Assembly (NCBI RefSeq): GCF_033446605.1
Contig: NZ_JAWQUO010000011.1
Coordinates: 78,789 to 142,788, forward strand
From: Iodobacter sp025352645
GTDB lineage: Bacteria > Pseudomonadota > Gammaproteobacteria > Burkholderiales > Chitinibacteraceae
Direction: 5' to 3'
Length of the DNA stretch: 64,000 nt
Positions 34,799 through 43,878 of the stretch are shown here, in pieces. The notes under the pieces are model-generated. The model was not told the origin of the DNA and made no database searches. It saw only the letters and a program-made list of their open reading frames with translations. Position 1 is the stretch's first letter; each line of letters starts with the position of its first letter. A program made the position numbers and the translations under genes.

Positions 34799-35836
34799 TC
34801 ACGCCACCCTCACCTGCGCATCCCCATCCACCAACTGCCCAATCACCGCCGCCTGTGCAAAGCCTTGCTGGTGGAACATCGCCAAGACTTCAGCGGCGTT
34901 TTCTGCTGCGCAGGCAACCAATAAACCGCCAGAGGTTTGTGCGTCGGCCATGATGCGTTGCTGCCACTCTGGCACGGATGCTGCAAAATCGACGTCTCTA
35001 GCAAAGCTGGCAAGATTGCGCTCGATGGCACCTGGGCCGATGCCTTGCTCGGCAAGGCCGATAGCGGCGGATAGTAGTGGTAAGTCTTTTGCCAGCACTT
35101 GAGCAGTCAGCTTTGCGCCTCGGCATACTTCTAATAAATGGCCGAGTAAGCCAAAGCCAGTAACATCGGTCAGTGCATGCACACCCGCTAGCTTGGCTAA
35201 ATCTGCGCCCACTTTATTCAGCTGGGTCGTAGTATCAATCAGCTGCTTATAGCCGGCGTCATCGAGCAGGCCTTTTTTCATGGCCGTGCCTAAGATGCCA
35301 ATGCCCAGCGGCTTGCCTAAAATCAGCACATCGCCCGCTTTAGCGTCACTATTTTTTTTGAGCTGCTTGGGATGCACCAAGCCTAGAGCCACCAAGCCAT
35401 AGATAGGCTCAGGCGCATCGATCGAATGCCCGCCCGCAATCGGAATCCCTGCTGTTGCACAAACGGCAGCCCCACCGGCCAAGATTTGCTGGATATCTTC
35501 GATCGGCAGCAAATTGACCGGCATGCCCACAATTGCCAGCGCCATAATTGGCGTGCCACCCATGGCGTAAATATCAGAGATCGCATTGGTGGCAGCAATG
35601 CGGCCAAAATCAAAGGCATCGTCCACAATCGGCATAAAGAAATCGGTGGTGGCCACCAGTGCCTGCTCGTCGTTTAGCCAATAAACGGCGGCATCGTCTG
35701 AGGTTTCTGTGCCCACCAAAAGCTTGGGAAATAATGCCGCCGTTGGCAATTTAGAAAGCATTTCAGATAAAACCGCTGGGGCAATTTTGCAGCCACAGCC
35801 GCCGCCGTGCGATAGCTGAGTAAGCTTGGTACTCAT
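34799..35836 (-). CDS. selD: Selenophosphate synthetase
   Basis: The 345-residue enzyme makes selenophosphate from selenide and ATP, the selenium donor for selenocysteine or 2-selenouridine. The active-site motif HGGGCGCK has Cys14 where some species carry selenocysteine, and Lys17 follows. DDAAVYWLND and GFGLLGHLLEV are further family blocks. The start at 35836 is set by AGGAG 8 bases upstream; the longer ORF runs back into the divergent intergenic region. It is divergent from mnmH. No selA or selB is visible here. Confidence 0.95.
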   Translation of the reverse strand: MSTKLTQLSHGGGCGCKIAPAVLSEMLSKLPTAALFPKLLVGTETSDDAAVYWLNDEQALVATTDFFMPIVDDAFDFGRIAATNAISDIYAMGGTPIMALAIVGMPVNLLPIEDIQQILAGGAAVCATAGIPIAGGHSIDAPEPIYGLVALGLVHPKQLKKNSDAKAGDVLILGKPLGIGILGTAMKKGLLDDAGYKQLIDTTTQLNKVGADLAKLAGVHALTDVTGFGLLGHLLEVCRGAKLTAQVLAKDLPLLSAAIGLAEQGIGPGAIERNLASFARDVDFAASVPEWQQRIMADAQTSGGLLVACAAENAAEVLAMFHQQGFAQAAVIGQLVDGDAQVRVA

Positions 35837-35969
35837 GGCAATACTCCTAATATTGCAAGGGATGGCCTCAATATATAAAAAGCCAAACCCTTGCCAAGGT
35901 GATTTTTTCAGCGATAAGCACAGCGCCGTGGGACAATTGGCCAACCCCTGTGCTTATAGTGAAATAATT
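35837..35969. promoter_or_regulatory. Structured divergent intergenic region selD-mnmH
   Basis: Two inverted repeats are present: gcaaggg / cccttgc (35855-35861 and 35888-35894, extended by tggc / gcca), and ataagcacag / ctgtgcttat (35914-35923 and 35948-35957). The second ends 12 bases before the mnmH start. They may be operators or RNA hairpins. Confidence 0.5.
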
Positions 35970-37007
35970 GTGAAAAATTTGTTGGCGACCTTAGCAGACC
36001 TCCACAGCTTTGACGAGGTGATTGATGTACGCACCCCGCTTGAATTTGCCGAAGATCATATCCCCGGAGCCATTAATGCGCCGGTGCTGAGTAATGAAGA
36101 GCGGGTGATTGTGGGCACGCTGTATAAGCAAGACCCTTTTGCCGCCACCAAATTAGGCGCGGGCCTGGTCGCCAAAAATCTAGGCATCCACCTTGCTACC
36201 ACCTTTAAAGACAAGCCTAAAAACTGGCGTCCGCTGATTTACTGCTGGCGTGGCGGCAAGCGCTCTGGCTCGATGACTACTTGGTTTAACTTAATTGGCT
36301 GGAAAGCGCGGCAATTACAAGGGGGCTATAAGGCTTATCGCGGCGATGTATTAGTGCAATTAGAGCAACGCCCTACCGCAGCCCGCTTTATTGTTTTAGC
36401 CGGCCACACCGGCTGCGGTAAAACACGTCTTTTACACGCGCTAGAACAAGCAGGCGCGCAAACGCTGGATTTAGAAGGCATAGCCCAACATCGCGGCTCG
36501 GTGCTAGGGGCCAGCCCAGAAGGCGCGCAACCTTCACAAAAAAGCTTTGATAGTCAGCTTATAGCTAAGCTAGCAATGTTTGACCCCAGCCAACCGGTGT
36601 TTGTGGAAGCAGAAAGCAAGCGCATTGGCCTAATTCATCTACCCGCCAGCCTAATGCTGGCCATCCGCGCCGCCGATTGCGTGCTCATTGAGGCCAGCTT
36701 TGCAGACCGCATCCGCTTTTTATGCCAAGACTATGCCCATCTATTTGAAGCGCCTGATCACTTAAAAAACAAGCTCGCCAGACTGGTCGAAATGCACGGC
36801 AAAGTGGTGTTGACGCATTGGCATGAGTTAATCGATCAAGGCCAAAAAGCCGAGCTATTTGGCGAGCTCATCAGCAAACACTACGACCCCGCCTATAAGC
36901 GCAGCAGCCAAGGTAATTACCTAAGGCTAAATGAAGCCAAAAAACTAGAAATTGATCCTTCGGGTAATTTAAATGCCTATGCTAGGCAGTTGCTAGATTT
37001 GATCTAG
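35970..37007 (+). CDS. mnmH: tRNA 2-selenouridine synthase (MnmH/SelU)
   Basis: The 345-residue enzyme replaces the 2-thio group of the wobble uridine of certain tRNAs with selenium, using selenophosphate from SelD. An N-terminal rhodanese domain (residues about 1-125) carries the catalytic Cys92 in YCWRGGKRSG. A P-loop domain follows with GHTGCGKT at 145-152. I chose the GTG at 35970 because homologous sequence begins there (KNLLATLADLHSFDEVIDVRTP); the open frame upstream is not conserved-looking and lies in the intergenic hairpins. Length is near that of Escherichia coli SelU (364). Confidence 0.93.
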   Translation: MKNLLATLADLHSFDEVIDVRTPLEFAEDHIPGAINAPVLSNEERVIVGTLYKQDPFAATKLGAGLVAKNLGIHLATTFKDKPKNWRPLIYCWRGGKRSGSMTTWFNLIGWKARQLQGGYKAYRGDVLVQLEQRPTAARFIVLAGHTGCGKTRLLHALEQAGAQTLDLEGIAQHRGSVLGASPEGAQPSQKSFDSQLIAKLAMFDPSQPVFVEAESKRIGLIHLPASLMLAIRAADCVLIEASFADRIRFLCQDYAHLFEAPDHLKNKLARLVEMHGKVVLTHWHELIDQGQKAELFGELISKHYDPAYKRSSQGNYLRLNEAKKLEIDPSGNLNAYARQLLDLI

Positions 37008-37031
37008 CCACTTAGGCCATATTGTAAAATA

Positions 37032-37098
37032 GGCACGGTGCCCACGCGGCATGCTCATAGGCCGCCGTGGGCAAGATCAAGCCTTGCCCACCCTTTAG
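37032..37098. repeat. GGCACGGTGCCCACGC / GTGGGC palindromic repeat
   Basis: ggcacggtgcccacgcggc and gccgccgtgggcaagatcaa...gcccaccct form overlapping inverted repeats of the same family as 33283 and 1122. It lies in the convergent gap between mnmH and the chemoreceptor gene. Confidence 0.55.
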
Positions 37099-37141
37099 GG
37101 GAGTGATGTGTTGCAAACGCCCTAAGCGCTTAGGCCCATAT

Positions 37142-38773
37142 TTACAGCTTAAACCGCTGCACAGATTGCAATAAGCGCGCAGATAGGTTTTGTAAATCAT
37201 GGGCAGATGCTGCGCTTTGCTGAATTTCCTGCGCTTCTAGCTCTGCCCTTTGGGCGATCTGCTCTACCGCCTTGGCAATTTCGGTTGTCGCCATGCTTTG
37301 CTCCCGAATCGCGCTGCCAATGCTATCCACCACGCTGCGCACCTGCTCCGCACCACTCCGAATATCTTCGATCGCCGTACCGGCCTCGTTCGCTAAAGCC
37401 ACGCTGGCATTGGCCTGCTCTACGCCGCTTTCCATTTGCACAATGGCTTCTCGCGTGCCGGTTTGAATCTGCCCCACCATCACGGCAATTTCCTGCGTAG
37501 ATTTACTGGTGCGCTCGGCAAGCTTACGCACTTCATCGGCTACCACCGCAAAGCCTCGGCCCTGCTCGCCCGCTCTGGCCGCTTCAATCGCGGCATTCAG
37601 CGCCAGCAGATTGGTCTGGTCGGCGATATCTTTAATGGTGCTGACGATCGAGGTGATTTTATCTGACTGACGGCCCAACTCCTCAATCCTCACCGCCGAG
37701 CCTTTCACCAGCTCGGCAATCTTATGCACCTCGGCGGTAGCGCGATGAATCACCACCGCACCGCGGCCCGACATTTCTCTGGCGGATTCTGCCAGCCCGC
37801 GTGCATCGCTGGTGTTAGCAGTGACATGATCGATCGACACCGACATTTCCTCCACCGCCGCCGCCATAGACGATGCCGATTCGCTCTGCTCGCTGGCACG
37901 CAGCGCCACTTCGGCCGAGCTAGCACTCAGGCTGCTGGCGGCTGTGCTCATTTGCCCTGCTCCGCCAATCACCTCACCAATCATATTGCGTAAGGTCTGC
38001 TGCATATCGCGCATGCTAGCCATCAAGCTATCCTGATCGCCCGCTTTACAGCTCACCATCTGATCTAAACGACCACTGGCTACGCTTTTTGCCAAAGCCA
38101 CTGCCTCCTGCGGCTCCCCGCCCAGTAGCTGAAACAAATAGCGCCCAAGCATGAGTAATGCACCTGCCACCAGTGCCATCATCAGTAGGCCCAGTGGCAG
38201 CAAAACATACAACGCGCTGCGAAACTTAACGTCCACATCGTCAATATAAGCGCCCGTACCAATCACCCAGCCCCAAGGTGCAAAACCTTGGACATAAGAA
38301 ATTTTATCCACAGGCTCGGTGCTGCCAGGCTTACTCCATTGATATTCCACAAAACCAGCGCCCTCGCTTCTAACCACCTTCACCATTTCCAAAAACAAAG
38401 CCTTGCCATTTGGATCTTTTAAGTTTGAAAGATCTTTACCAACCAGCTCTGGCTTAGTGGCATGCATCAGCATTTTTGGGCTTTCATCATTCACCCAAAA
38501 ATACTCTTTTTTATCGTAACGAATCGCCTTTAAAGCTTGTAGGGCCGAGGCCTGCGCCGTAGCCTGATCCATTTTTCCATCACGGCTTTGCTGTTCAAAA
38601 TGCGCCACTACCGTTTGCGCAGCTTCAGCTAAATTACGTACTTTATCTTTACGCCCACTTAACATTTCATCTTTAAAATGAAACAACATCAGCGTGCCCA
38701 TAGTCAGAAAAGCCAGCAGAGTAATCCCAGCCACCAAAATAAGTCTGCTGCGTAAAGTCATTTGCCCCTTCAT
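37142..38773 (-). CDS. Methyl-accepting chemotaxis protein with single-Cache sensor
   Basis: The 543-residue transmembrane receptor has TM1 at about residues 8-28, a periplasmic sCache_2-type domain (KKEYFWVNDESPKMLMHATKPELVGKDL, GFVEYQWSKPGS, PWGWVIGTGAYIDDVD), TM2 near 185-205, a HAMP region, and the conserved cytoplasmic hairpin tip IEAARAGEQGRGFAVVADEVRKLA near residue 395. The start at 38773 is fixed by GGAG 7 bases before the ATG; the apparent TTG start four codons upstream overlaps that Shine-Dalgarno. The C-terminus (QRFKL) has no CheR-binding NWETF pentapeptide. The ligand is unknown; sCache_2 domains often bind small carboxylates. Confidence 0.92.
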   Translation of the reverse strand: MKGQMTLRSRLILVAGITLLAFLTMGTLMLFHFKDEMLSGRKDKVRNLAEAAQTVVAHFEQQSRDGKMDQATAQASALQALKAIRYDKKEYFWVNDESPKMLMHATKPELVGKDLSNLKDPNGKALFLEMVKVVRSEGAGFVEYQWSKPGSTEPVDKISYVQGFAPWGWVIGTGAYIDDVDVKFRSALYVLLPLGLLMMALVAGALLMLGRYLFQLLGGEPQEAVALAKSVASGRLDQMVSCKAGDQDSLMASMRDMQQTLRNMIGEVIGGAGQMSTAASSLSASSAEVALRASEQSESASSMAAAVEEMSVSIDHVTANTSDARGLAESAREMSGRGAVVIHRATAEVHKIAELVKGSAVRIEELGRQSDKITSIVSTIKDIADQTNLLALNAAIEAARAGEQGRGFAVVADEVRKLAERTSKSTQEIAVMVGQIQTGTREAIVQMESGVEQANASVALANEAGTAIEDIRSGAEQVRSVVDSIGSAIREQSMATTEIAKAVEQIAQRAELEAQEIQQSAASAHDLQNLSARLLQSVQRFKL

Positions 38774-38930
38774 TGCATTCTCCAAAGTTTATTATTAATT
38801 ACTTATCCACTGGATTATGCATGTGTAAGGATTATACGCGGCAGCCTTTCTATAATTTGTTGCAAATCCACGACTACGAGAAAGCACGTATGGCAACAGC
38901 CACGATGGCTTCGATTCCCCGCATCAAAAC

Positions 38931-39698
38931 TCAAGCATGCAAGCCGCCATCCACCACCAAGCTATGCCCCACCACATACGACGATGCGGCGGAACTTAGC
39001 CAAAGGATGGCATTGGCAATTTCGTTCGCTTGGGCAAGCCTGCCGATGGGGATAGCTTTTGCTAGCTGCGCCTGATGCTCAAGCAAGTGATCTTCAGAGA
39101 GATGTGCCGTGCGGCGGGTGCGGCGTGGTGTTTCGGTAGCGCCTGGGCAAACCACGTTAATCCTAACGCCACGCCCGATATACTCTTTTGCCGTAGAGCG
39201 GGTTAGCCCAATCACCGCGTGCTTGGCCGCGCTATACATGGCTGCCGTTGGTGCGCCAGACAAACCATTTACCGATGACACATTCACAATCGTGCCACCA
39301 CCAAAGCGCAGCATCGCCTGAATCTGCTGCTGCATACAATTAAAAACACCTAAAACATCGGTGGATATCGTGTTACTCGCCATTTCAAAGCTCATTTCAT
39401 GCGTAGCTGCAGGTGTAAAATCACAAGCGGCGCTGTTCACTGCTGCATTCAACTGACCAAAATGCTCAACAGTAAAACGAAGCAAAGCAGCAACAGACAA
39501 AGGATTACTCACATCGCAGCCATAAAAAACCGCATCACCTAGCTTAGAAAGCTGCAACTGGGCCTTGGCCCCTTGTTCAACATTACGTGCAGCCACAACA
39601 ACCTTAGCGCCATTCGCCACAAAAGCCATTGCAGCAGCCAAGCCAATACCTGTTGTTCCACCCGTAATTAACACTACTTTGCCGTGAATGCTTTGCAT
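38931..39698 (-). CDS. Short-chain dehydrogenase/reductase
   Basis: The 255-residue SDR has cofactor motif TGGTTGIG near residues 12-19, NAA replaced by NSAACDF, and the catalytic Ser (VSSVNG) with Tyr-x-x-x-Lys (YSAAKHA) near residues 153-157. AARNVE following the first Rossmann strand suggests NADP preference. The substrate is unknown. It is monocistronic, with aggtgg before the ATG. Confidence 0.9.
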   Translation of the reverse strand: MQSIHGKVVLITGGTTGIGLAAAMAFVANGAKVVVAARNVEQGAKAQLQLSKLGDAVFYGCDVSNPLSVAALLRFTVEHFGQLNAAVNSAACDFTPAATHEMSFEMASNTISTDVLGVFNCMQQQIQAMLRFGGGTIVNVSSVNGLSGAPTAAMYSAAKHAVIGLTRSTAKEYIGRGVRINVVCPGATETPRRTRRTAHLSEDHLLEHQAQLAKAIPIGRLAQANEIANAILWLSSAASSYVVGHSLVVDGGLHA

Positions 39699-39898
39699 AA
39701 AACCACCTAATGACGTTGGGATGGGCTGATTATATAAGCTAGAGCCAAGTTACAAATGTTACAAAATAGTATATTTACCAAATAGCACAGCCTTTATTAC
39801 TATATGTTGCTCATTTAACGGTGCAGAAAAAATCTAACTTATATATCGCCATCCACACCTAAATATGCAATATTCATTACTTAAAAAGGCACTTATTC

Positions 39899-41080
39899 AT
39901 GCGTAAGAAAATAATATATTTAATAAAAACAATAACGCTACTAGGATGCATTAGCCCATTAAGCTATGCGGCAGCAAATATAGATCAAGACAAAATAAAA
40001 AAAATAGTAAATATAGCAATAACCCCTATTCAAAAAGAATTCAACATCCCTGGTATGGCTATTGCGATCAGCATTGATGGCAAGGAGTATTTTTATAATT
40101 ATGGCCTAGCATCAAAAGAGAGCAAACAAGCCGTTAGCCAAGATACACTATTTGAAATTGGCTCGATTAGTAAAACTATGACCGCCACATTGGCGTCGAT
40201 TGCCCAAATCAATGGTCAGCTTTCATTTACAGATAGTGTGAGCCAGCATTTGCCTTATTTACGTGGCAGTGCCTTTGATAAAGTCAGCCTGCTTAATCTG
40301 GCCACGCATACCGCCGGCGGCTTGCCACTGCAAGTGCCTGAAGAAATTAAGAATAATGATCAATTAATGGCTTATTTTAAAAACTGGCAACCTAGCTATG
40401 CAGCGGGCTCACATCGCGTTTATTCCAACCCAAGCATTGGCTTGCTTGGCATGATTAGCGCAAACAGCATGAATACTTCTTTTGAAGAAGCGATTGAAAA
40501 GAAATTATTCCCAGCGCTAGGAATGAAAGATAGCTACATAAATGTACCTGCAGCCCAAATGAAAAATTACGCTCAAGGCTACACTACAAAAGATGTGCCC
40601 GTCAGAGTCAACCCAGGTGTTTTAGCTGCAGAAGCGTATGGCGTAAAATCCAGCTCCGCAGATATACTGAAATTTATAAAGGCTAATATGCAGATTGGCA
40701 AAATAGATAGCAAATGGCAACAAGCACTAATCAATACCCATGCTGCCTACTATAAAGCAGGCGAAATAACCCAAGACTTAATTTGGGAACAATATGTCTA
40801 TCCGGTGAAATTAAATATTTTACTGGCCGGCAATAGCAATACAATGGCTCTTCAAGCAATAGCCACCAATCAAATCACCCCACCATTAGCGCCACAAACC
40901 AATGCATGGATAAATAAAACCGGCTCTACCAATGGCTTTGCTGCCTATGTAGCTTTTATTCCAGCTAAAAAAATAGGCATTGTGATTTTAGCTAATAAAA
41001 ACTATCCAATTCCACCACGGGTGACGGCGGCTTATCAAATACTAAGCCAATTAGACCCGCAGACAACGCATAAAAACTAA
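39899..41080 (+). CDS. Class C (AmpC-type) beta-lactamase
   Basis: The 393-residue periplasmic serine enzyme hydrolyses cephalosporins in this family. A signal peptide ends near SPLSYAAA (residue 25). All class C active-site motifs are present: SISK (Ser89, Lys92), YSN (Tyr175, Asn177) and KTG (Lys340-Gly342), and the WEQYVYPV segment resembles the AmpC WExxxWPV region. No ampR-type regulator is adjacent, so it is probably expressed constitutively or controlled from elsewhere. The first 80 codons are more AT-rich than the rest. A terminator follows. Class C versus an esterase/DD-peptidase relative is favoured by the complete motif set and size, but activity is untested. Confidence 0.88.
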   Translation: MRKKIIYLIKTITLLGCISPLSYAAANIDQDKIKKIVNIAITPIQKEFNIPGMAIAISIDGKEYFYNYGLASKESKQAVSQDTLFEIGSISKTMTATLASIAQINGQLSFTDSVSQHLPYLRGSAFDKVSLLNLATHTAGGLPLQVPEEIKNNDQLMAYFKNWQPSYAAGSHRVYSNPSIGLLGMISANSMNTSFEEAIEKKLFPALGMKDSYINVPAAQMKNYAQGYTTKDVPVRVNPGVLAAEAYGVKSSSADILKFIKANMQIGKIDSKWQQALINTHAAYYKAGEITQDLIWEQYVYPVKLNILLAGNSNTMALQAIATNQITPPLAPQTNAWINKTGSTNGFAAYVAFIPAKKIGIVILANKNYPIPPRVTAAYQILSQLDPQTTHKN

Positions 41081-41106
41081 GCACATATCAAGCCTTGAAT
41101 GCCAGA

Positions 41107-41131
41107 GGGAGCCAAGCGGCTCCCTTTTTTT
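41107..41131 (+). terminator. Rho-independent terminator of the beta-lactamase gene
   Basis: The stem gggagcc / ggctccc with a 4-base loop runs into seven T residues, 26 bases after the stop. Confidence 0.9.
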
Positions 41132-41900
41132 AAGCCAGCCACGCCTTTGCAATCGCAAAGCTATCTTCAAATATCTCATAGCTTTGAATTTGGCCATCCA
41201 GCACCACAAAGCGCATCACAAATGCGCCTTGATACGCATGGCCATTCTTGTATTGCCAGGCAAAATGCCCGCGAGCGAGGGCTTCATTTTAGCCGTCGTA
41301 CCAACGATCAATCACAAATTGCGTGGCATGCCCAGCGGCAGCAATCTGTTGCAAGCATTGCTCGACTTCTGTGCTGCCCTGCCATAGCCCTGCCCAAGGC
41401 ACGATATGGCGATCACCCGGAATATGCCAAATGATGGCTTCGCTTAAATAATCTAAAGGCGGCTGGCCTGCTATGAAGCCAGCGATAAAAGCTTTGGCCA
41501 CAGCAAGTGGGGCCAGTGGGCGCTCTGGGACTTGATAGTGGGCAAAGACTTCTTTAGCGGCAAACACGGCATTAAGCGCAGCAGGAAAACCCGCATAAAC
41601 CGCAGTTTGGATCAGCACTTCGATGATTTCTTCGCGGCTTAGCCCCACATTTAAGGCTGCTTCTAAATGCACTTTTAATTGCGGTGCGGCATTGCCCATG
41701 GCGGCCAGCATGGCAACGGTGGCTAGCTCTCTTTGCGCAAGAGAAAGCCCTGGACGGGAATAGATTTCGCCAAAGGCAAATTCGATAATATAGCGGCCCA
41801 GATCGGGCGCAATATCAGACAGGCTGGCCATCACCCGCTCCCCTGCCTGATCGTCGACTTCTTTAAGTTTTTTCCAGCCAGATAGATGTTCGTAGTGCAT
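41130..41900 (-). pseudogene. Carboxymuconolactone decarboxylase-like gene with NTF2/SnoaL-like C-terminal domain, broken by an in-frame TAA
   Basis: The open part (41289-41900, 203 residues) has an AhpD/CMD-type helical domain (LSLAQRELATVAMLAAMG, QLKVHLEAALNVGLSREEIIEVL, AVYAGFPAALNAVFAAKEVF), then the start of an NTF2-like domain ending QFVIDRWYDG. A TAA at 41289-41291 stops it there. In the same frame, 52 further sense codons continue the same domain (NEALARGHFAWQYKNGH..., then FVMRFVVLDGQIQSYEIFED...) to a second TAA at 41130-41132. The break therefore looks like a recent point nonsense change. The gene lies 9 bases after a MerR regulator, in an operon with it. The truncated first domain could still fold. 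Confidence 0.8.
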
Positions 41901-41909
41901 TGCATTCCC

Positions 41910-42290
41910 CTAAGTTGAAGAGAATGACGCTTCCATTTGCCGGTAAATCTCAATTTTGCCCTGTAGCAGCAGTAAGTTTTCCTGCAGGCTGTCAATTTGC
42001 AGCGCAACGGCGGCGGCGTGTGCTTCCAGCATTTCACGCCTTGGTACTAAGCTATCCGGTGTATGCCCCGCCCGCCGTAAGCTGGCATAACGCTGCATAT
42101 CCACAATGCCCATGCCAGTTGAGCGCAGCCGCAGTAAAAATGCGATCCAGCCCAAATCCTCATCTCGATAACGGCGCTGGCCATTTAAGCCACGCGGCAC
42201 GGCATCGATCAGACCGATTTTTTCGTAATAGCGCAGGGTATCTATGCTTAAACCGCAGTGCTCTGAGACTTTGGAAATAGATAAGGTCAT
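41910..42290 (-). CDS. MerR-family transcriptional regulator
   Basis: The 126-residue protein has the MerR winged helix at its N-terminus (ISKVSEHCGLSIDTLRYYEKIGLI, RRYRDEDLGWIAFLLRLRSTGM) and a C-terminal dimerisation coiled coil. It has no Cys near the C-terminus, so metal sensing is unlikely; it is similar to the YyaN/AdhR-type aldehyde or redox regulators. It lies 9 bases upstream of the decarboxylase-like gene on the same strand and probably controls it. Confidence 0.92.
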   Translation of the reverse strand: MTLSISKVSEHCGLSIDTLRYYEKIGLIDAVPRGLNGQRRYRDEDLGWIAFLLRLRSTGMGIVDMQRYASLRRAGHTPDSLVPRREMLEAHAAAVALQIDSLQENLLLLQGKIEIYRQMEASFSST

Positions 42291-42351
42291 AGGAAATGCA
42301 GCATAAAAGCTGGAGTGCGCTCCAGCGCAAGGGGAAGTTTGATTTAGCTAA

Positions 42352-42373
42352 AGGGCACGACATGCCGTGCCCT
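42352..42373. repeat. AGGGCACGACATGCCGTGCCCT palindrome
   Basis: This 22-base, near-perfect palindrome lies between arnD and merR. A close copy (ggggcacggcatgccgtacc) lies at 63601-63626 and a partial one after mutL. Confidence 0.55.
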
Positions 42374-42400
42374 ACCATCTACCACATGCTCCCGCCCCCA

Positions 42401-43312
42401 TCAAACAGGGAAACGTGGCCCTTGCAGGGCTAGCGTGCCGCTACGCCCTTCTAGCTCGCCCATTTCTACGCTGTGATAAGGCAGGCTGGTGGTGTCTAAT
42501 GCGTTGAAAAGCTCAAGGGTTGAAACTAACTTATAGCCCTGTGCCTGCCAGCCTTGCAGCAAGCGTTCAAATGCCGGTAGCAGCTTCATGCCTTCTAACT
42601 CGGCGTGCAGGGTGTAGACGTGGCCGAACTCTGGCTCGGCGGCGGTGAGCTTCAATAGATGCTCGTGGACATTATCTGGCGTTAAATCCCCCACGCCGAT
42701 CAGCTCATCCAAGGTAGGCAGAGTGGTAGGTAGCTGCACACAGCGCACGGGTTCGCCCTTCACAACCGGCCAAAATGGATGGGTGCCGCGCGTATCCGAT
42801 GCGTAAGTTAAAGCCATACGCTGCTGGTGGCGATAGGCTTCTGGATTCATTTGCCAGCCTGCTGCACCGTGGGTTTTAGCAGCTGTGCCAAATACTTCGG
42901 CAAAGCGATCAGCGGCCAGATCAATCTGCTCGCGCGTCCAAGCGGCCGATTCACCCGCCACATAATCCTGCCACTTAATGTGATCCCAAGTGTGAATGCC
43001 CACTTCAAAGCCGCTTGCCGCCACGCTGCGTAAGATATCGGCACAGCGGCGGCCAATATCTGGGCCAGGGAGCAGCGTGCCGTAGAGCAGGGTTTGAATG
43101 CCGTAATGCTCCACCACCGAGGTGCGCGATACTTTTTTCATAAAGCCAGGACGAAACACGCGCTTAATGGCGCGGCCAGTGTGATCTGGCCCTAGGCTAA
43201 ATAAGAAGGTGGCATCGGCTCCCATGCGTTGCAATAATTCAACGAGGCGGGGCACGCCTTCGCGCGTGCCGCGATAGGTATCGACATCAATTTTTAAGGC
43301 AAGAAGTTTCAT
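42401..43312 (-). CDS. arnD: ArnD-type polysaccharide deacetylase
   Basis: The 303-residue protein matches 4-deoxy-4-formamido-L-arabinose-phosphoundecaprenol deformylase, which acts on the membrane-linked Ara4FN precursor for lipid A modification and polymyxin resistance. The N-terminal KIDVDTYRGTREGVPRL is characteristic, and the metal-site HTWDHIKWQD and YASDTRGTHPFWP blocks follow. Length is close to Escherichia coli ArnD (296). It is isolated: none of arnA, arnB, arnC, arnT or arnE/F is in the window, so it either works with distant arn genes or has a different sugar substrate. Confidence 0.88.
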   Translation of the reverse strand: MKLLALKIDVDTYRGTREGVPRLVELLQRMGADATFLFSLGPDHTGRAIKRVFRPGFMKKVSRTSVVEHYGIQTLLYGTLLPGPDIGRRCADILRSVAASGFEVGIHTWDHIKWQDYVAGESAAWTREQIDLAADRFAEVFGTAAKTHGAAGWQMNPEAYRHQQRMALTYASDTRGTHPFWPVVKGEPVRCVQLPTTLPTLDELIGVGDLTPDNVHEHLLKLTAAEPEFGHVYTLHAELEGMKLLPAFERLLQGWQAQGYKLVSTLELFNALDTTSLPYHSVEMGELEGRSGTLALQGPRFPV

Positions 43313-43362
43313 TAGCGCTTGTTTTTTTAATGAGTTTGGGGGGAAGAGGCAGCGGCATGTTG

Positions 43363-43878
43363 CTACCTTTTTAGCATTTCTTGTTGCATCGCCATAAACT
43401 GCTGGCGAATCTGGCTGCGCATGGTATCCAGCGCAAAGCCAGCCAAAAAACCCGATTCAGGCTGCCATTCTGCGTGATAGCTTATCACGGTCTGACCGGC
43501 GCTTACTTTAAGCTGTGCAATACTCTTATAGGCATCGCTGCCACCCACTGACGTAGCCCTGATCTCGCTATAAGGCTTTAGATCGATATCACGCATCGAT
43601 TCATAATGGTAGTTAAATAGGCTTAACGGCACGCTGATGACTTGGGCCACACGCAGGTGATCGCCATTTTGGCTGAGAATATGGCTGCTTTGCAGCTGCG
43701 GCAAAAACTGCGGCATGTGTTCAAAATCCACCATCACCTGCCAAGCCTGCTCCTTGCTGACTGCCACGCTAAATTCAGCATCAATTTTTACTAAATCAGC
43801 GTCTTTATGGGCTTCCACTTTTACCTCGCTGGCGGCGGAAAAAGCAGAAAACAGTAAGGTAATCAAAACTAGTTTCAT
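43363..43878 (-). CDS. Exported SRPBCC (START-like) protein
   Basis: The 171-residue protein has a signal peptide (MKLVLITLLFSAFSAASEV). A START/polyketide-cyclase-like fold follows with FSVAVSKEQAWQVMVDFEHMPQFLPQLQSS and YHAEWQPESGFLAGFALDTMRSQIRQQF. Such proteins bind hydrophobic ligands; this one would act in the periplasm. It overlaps the PilZ gene stop by 4 bases (ATGA), so the two are translationally coupled. Ligand unknown. Confidence 0.82.
   Translation of the reverse strand: MKLVLITLLFSAFSAASEVKVEAHKDADLVKIDAEFSVAVSKEQAWQVMVDFEHMPQFLPQLQSSHILSQNGDHLRVAQVISVPLSLFNYHYESMRDIDLKPYSEIRATSVGGSDAYKSIAQLKVSAGQTVISYHAEWQPESGFLAGFALDTMRSQIRQQFMAMQQEMLKR

Noticed and set aside
41099..41434. 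111-residue plus-strand ORF after the beta-lactamase
   Set aside because: It lies antisense to the 3' part of the CMD/NTF2-like gene, whose minus-strand frame has coherent domain sequence, and it starts inside the beta-lactamase terminator.
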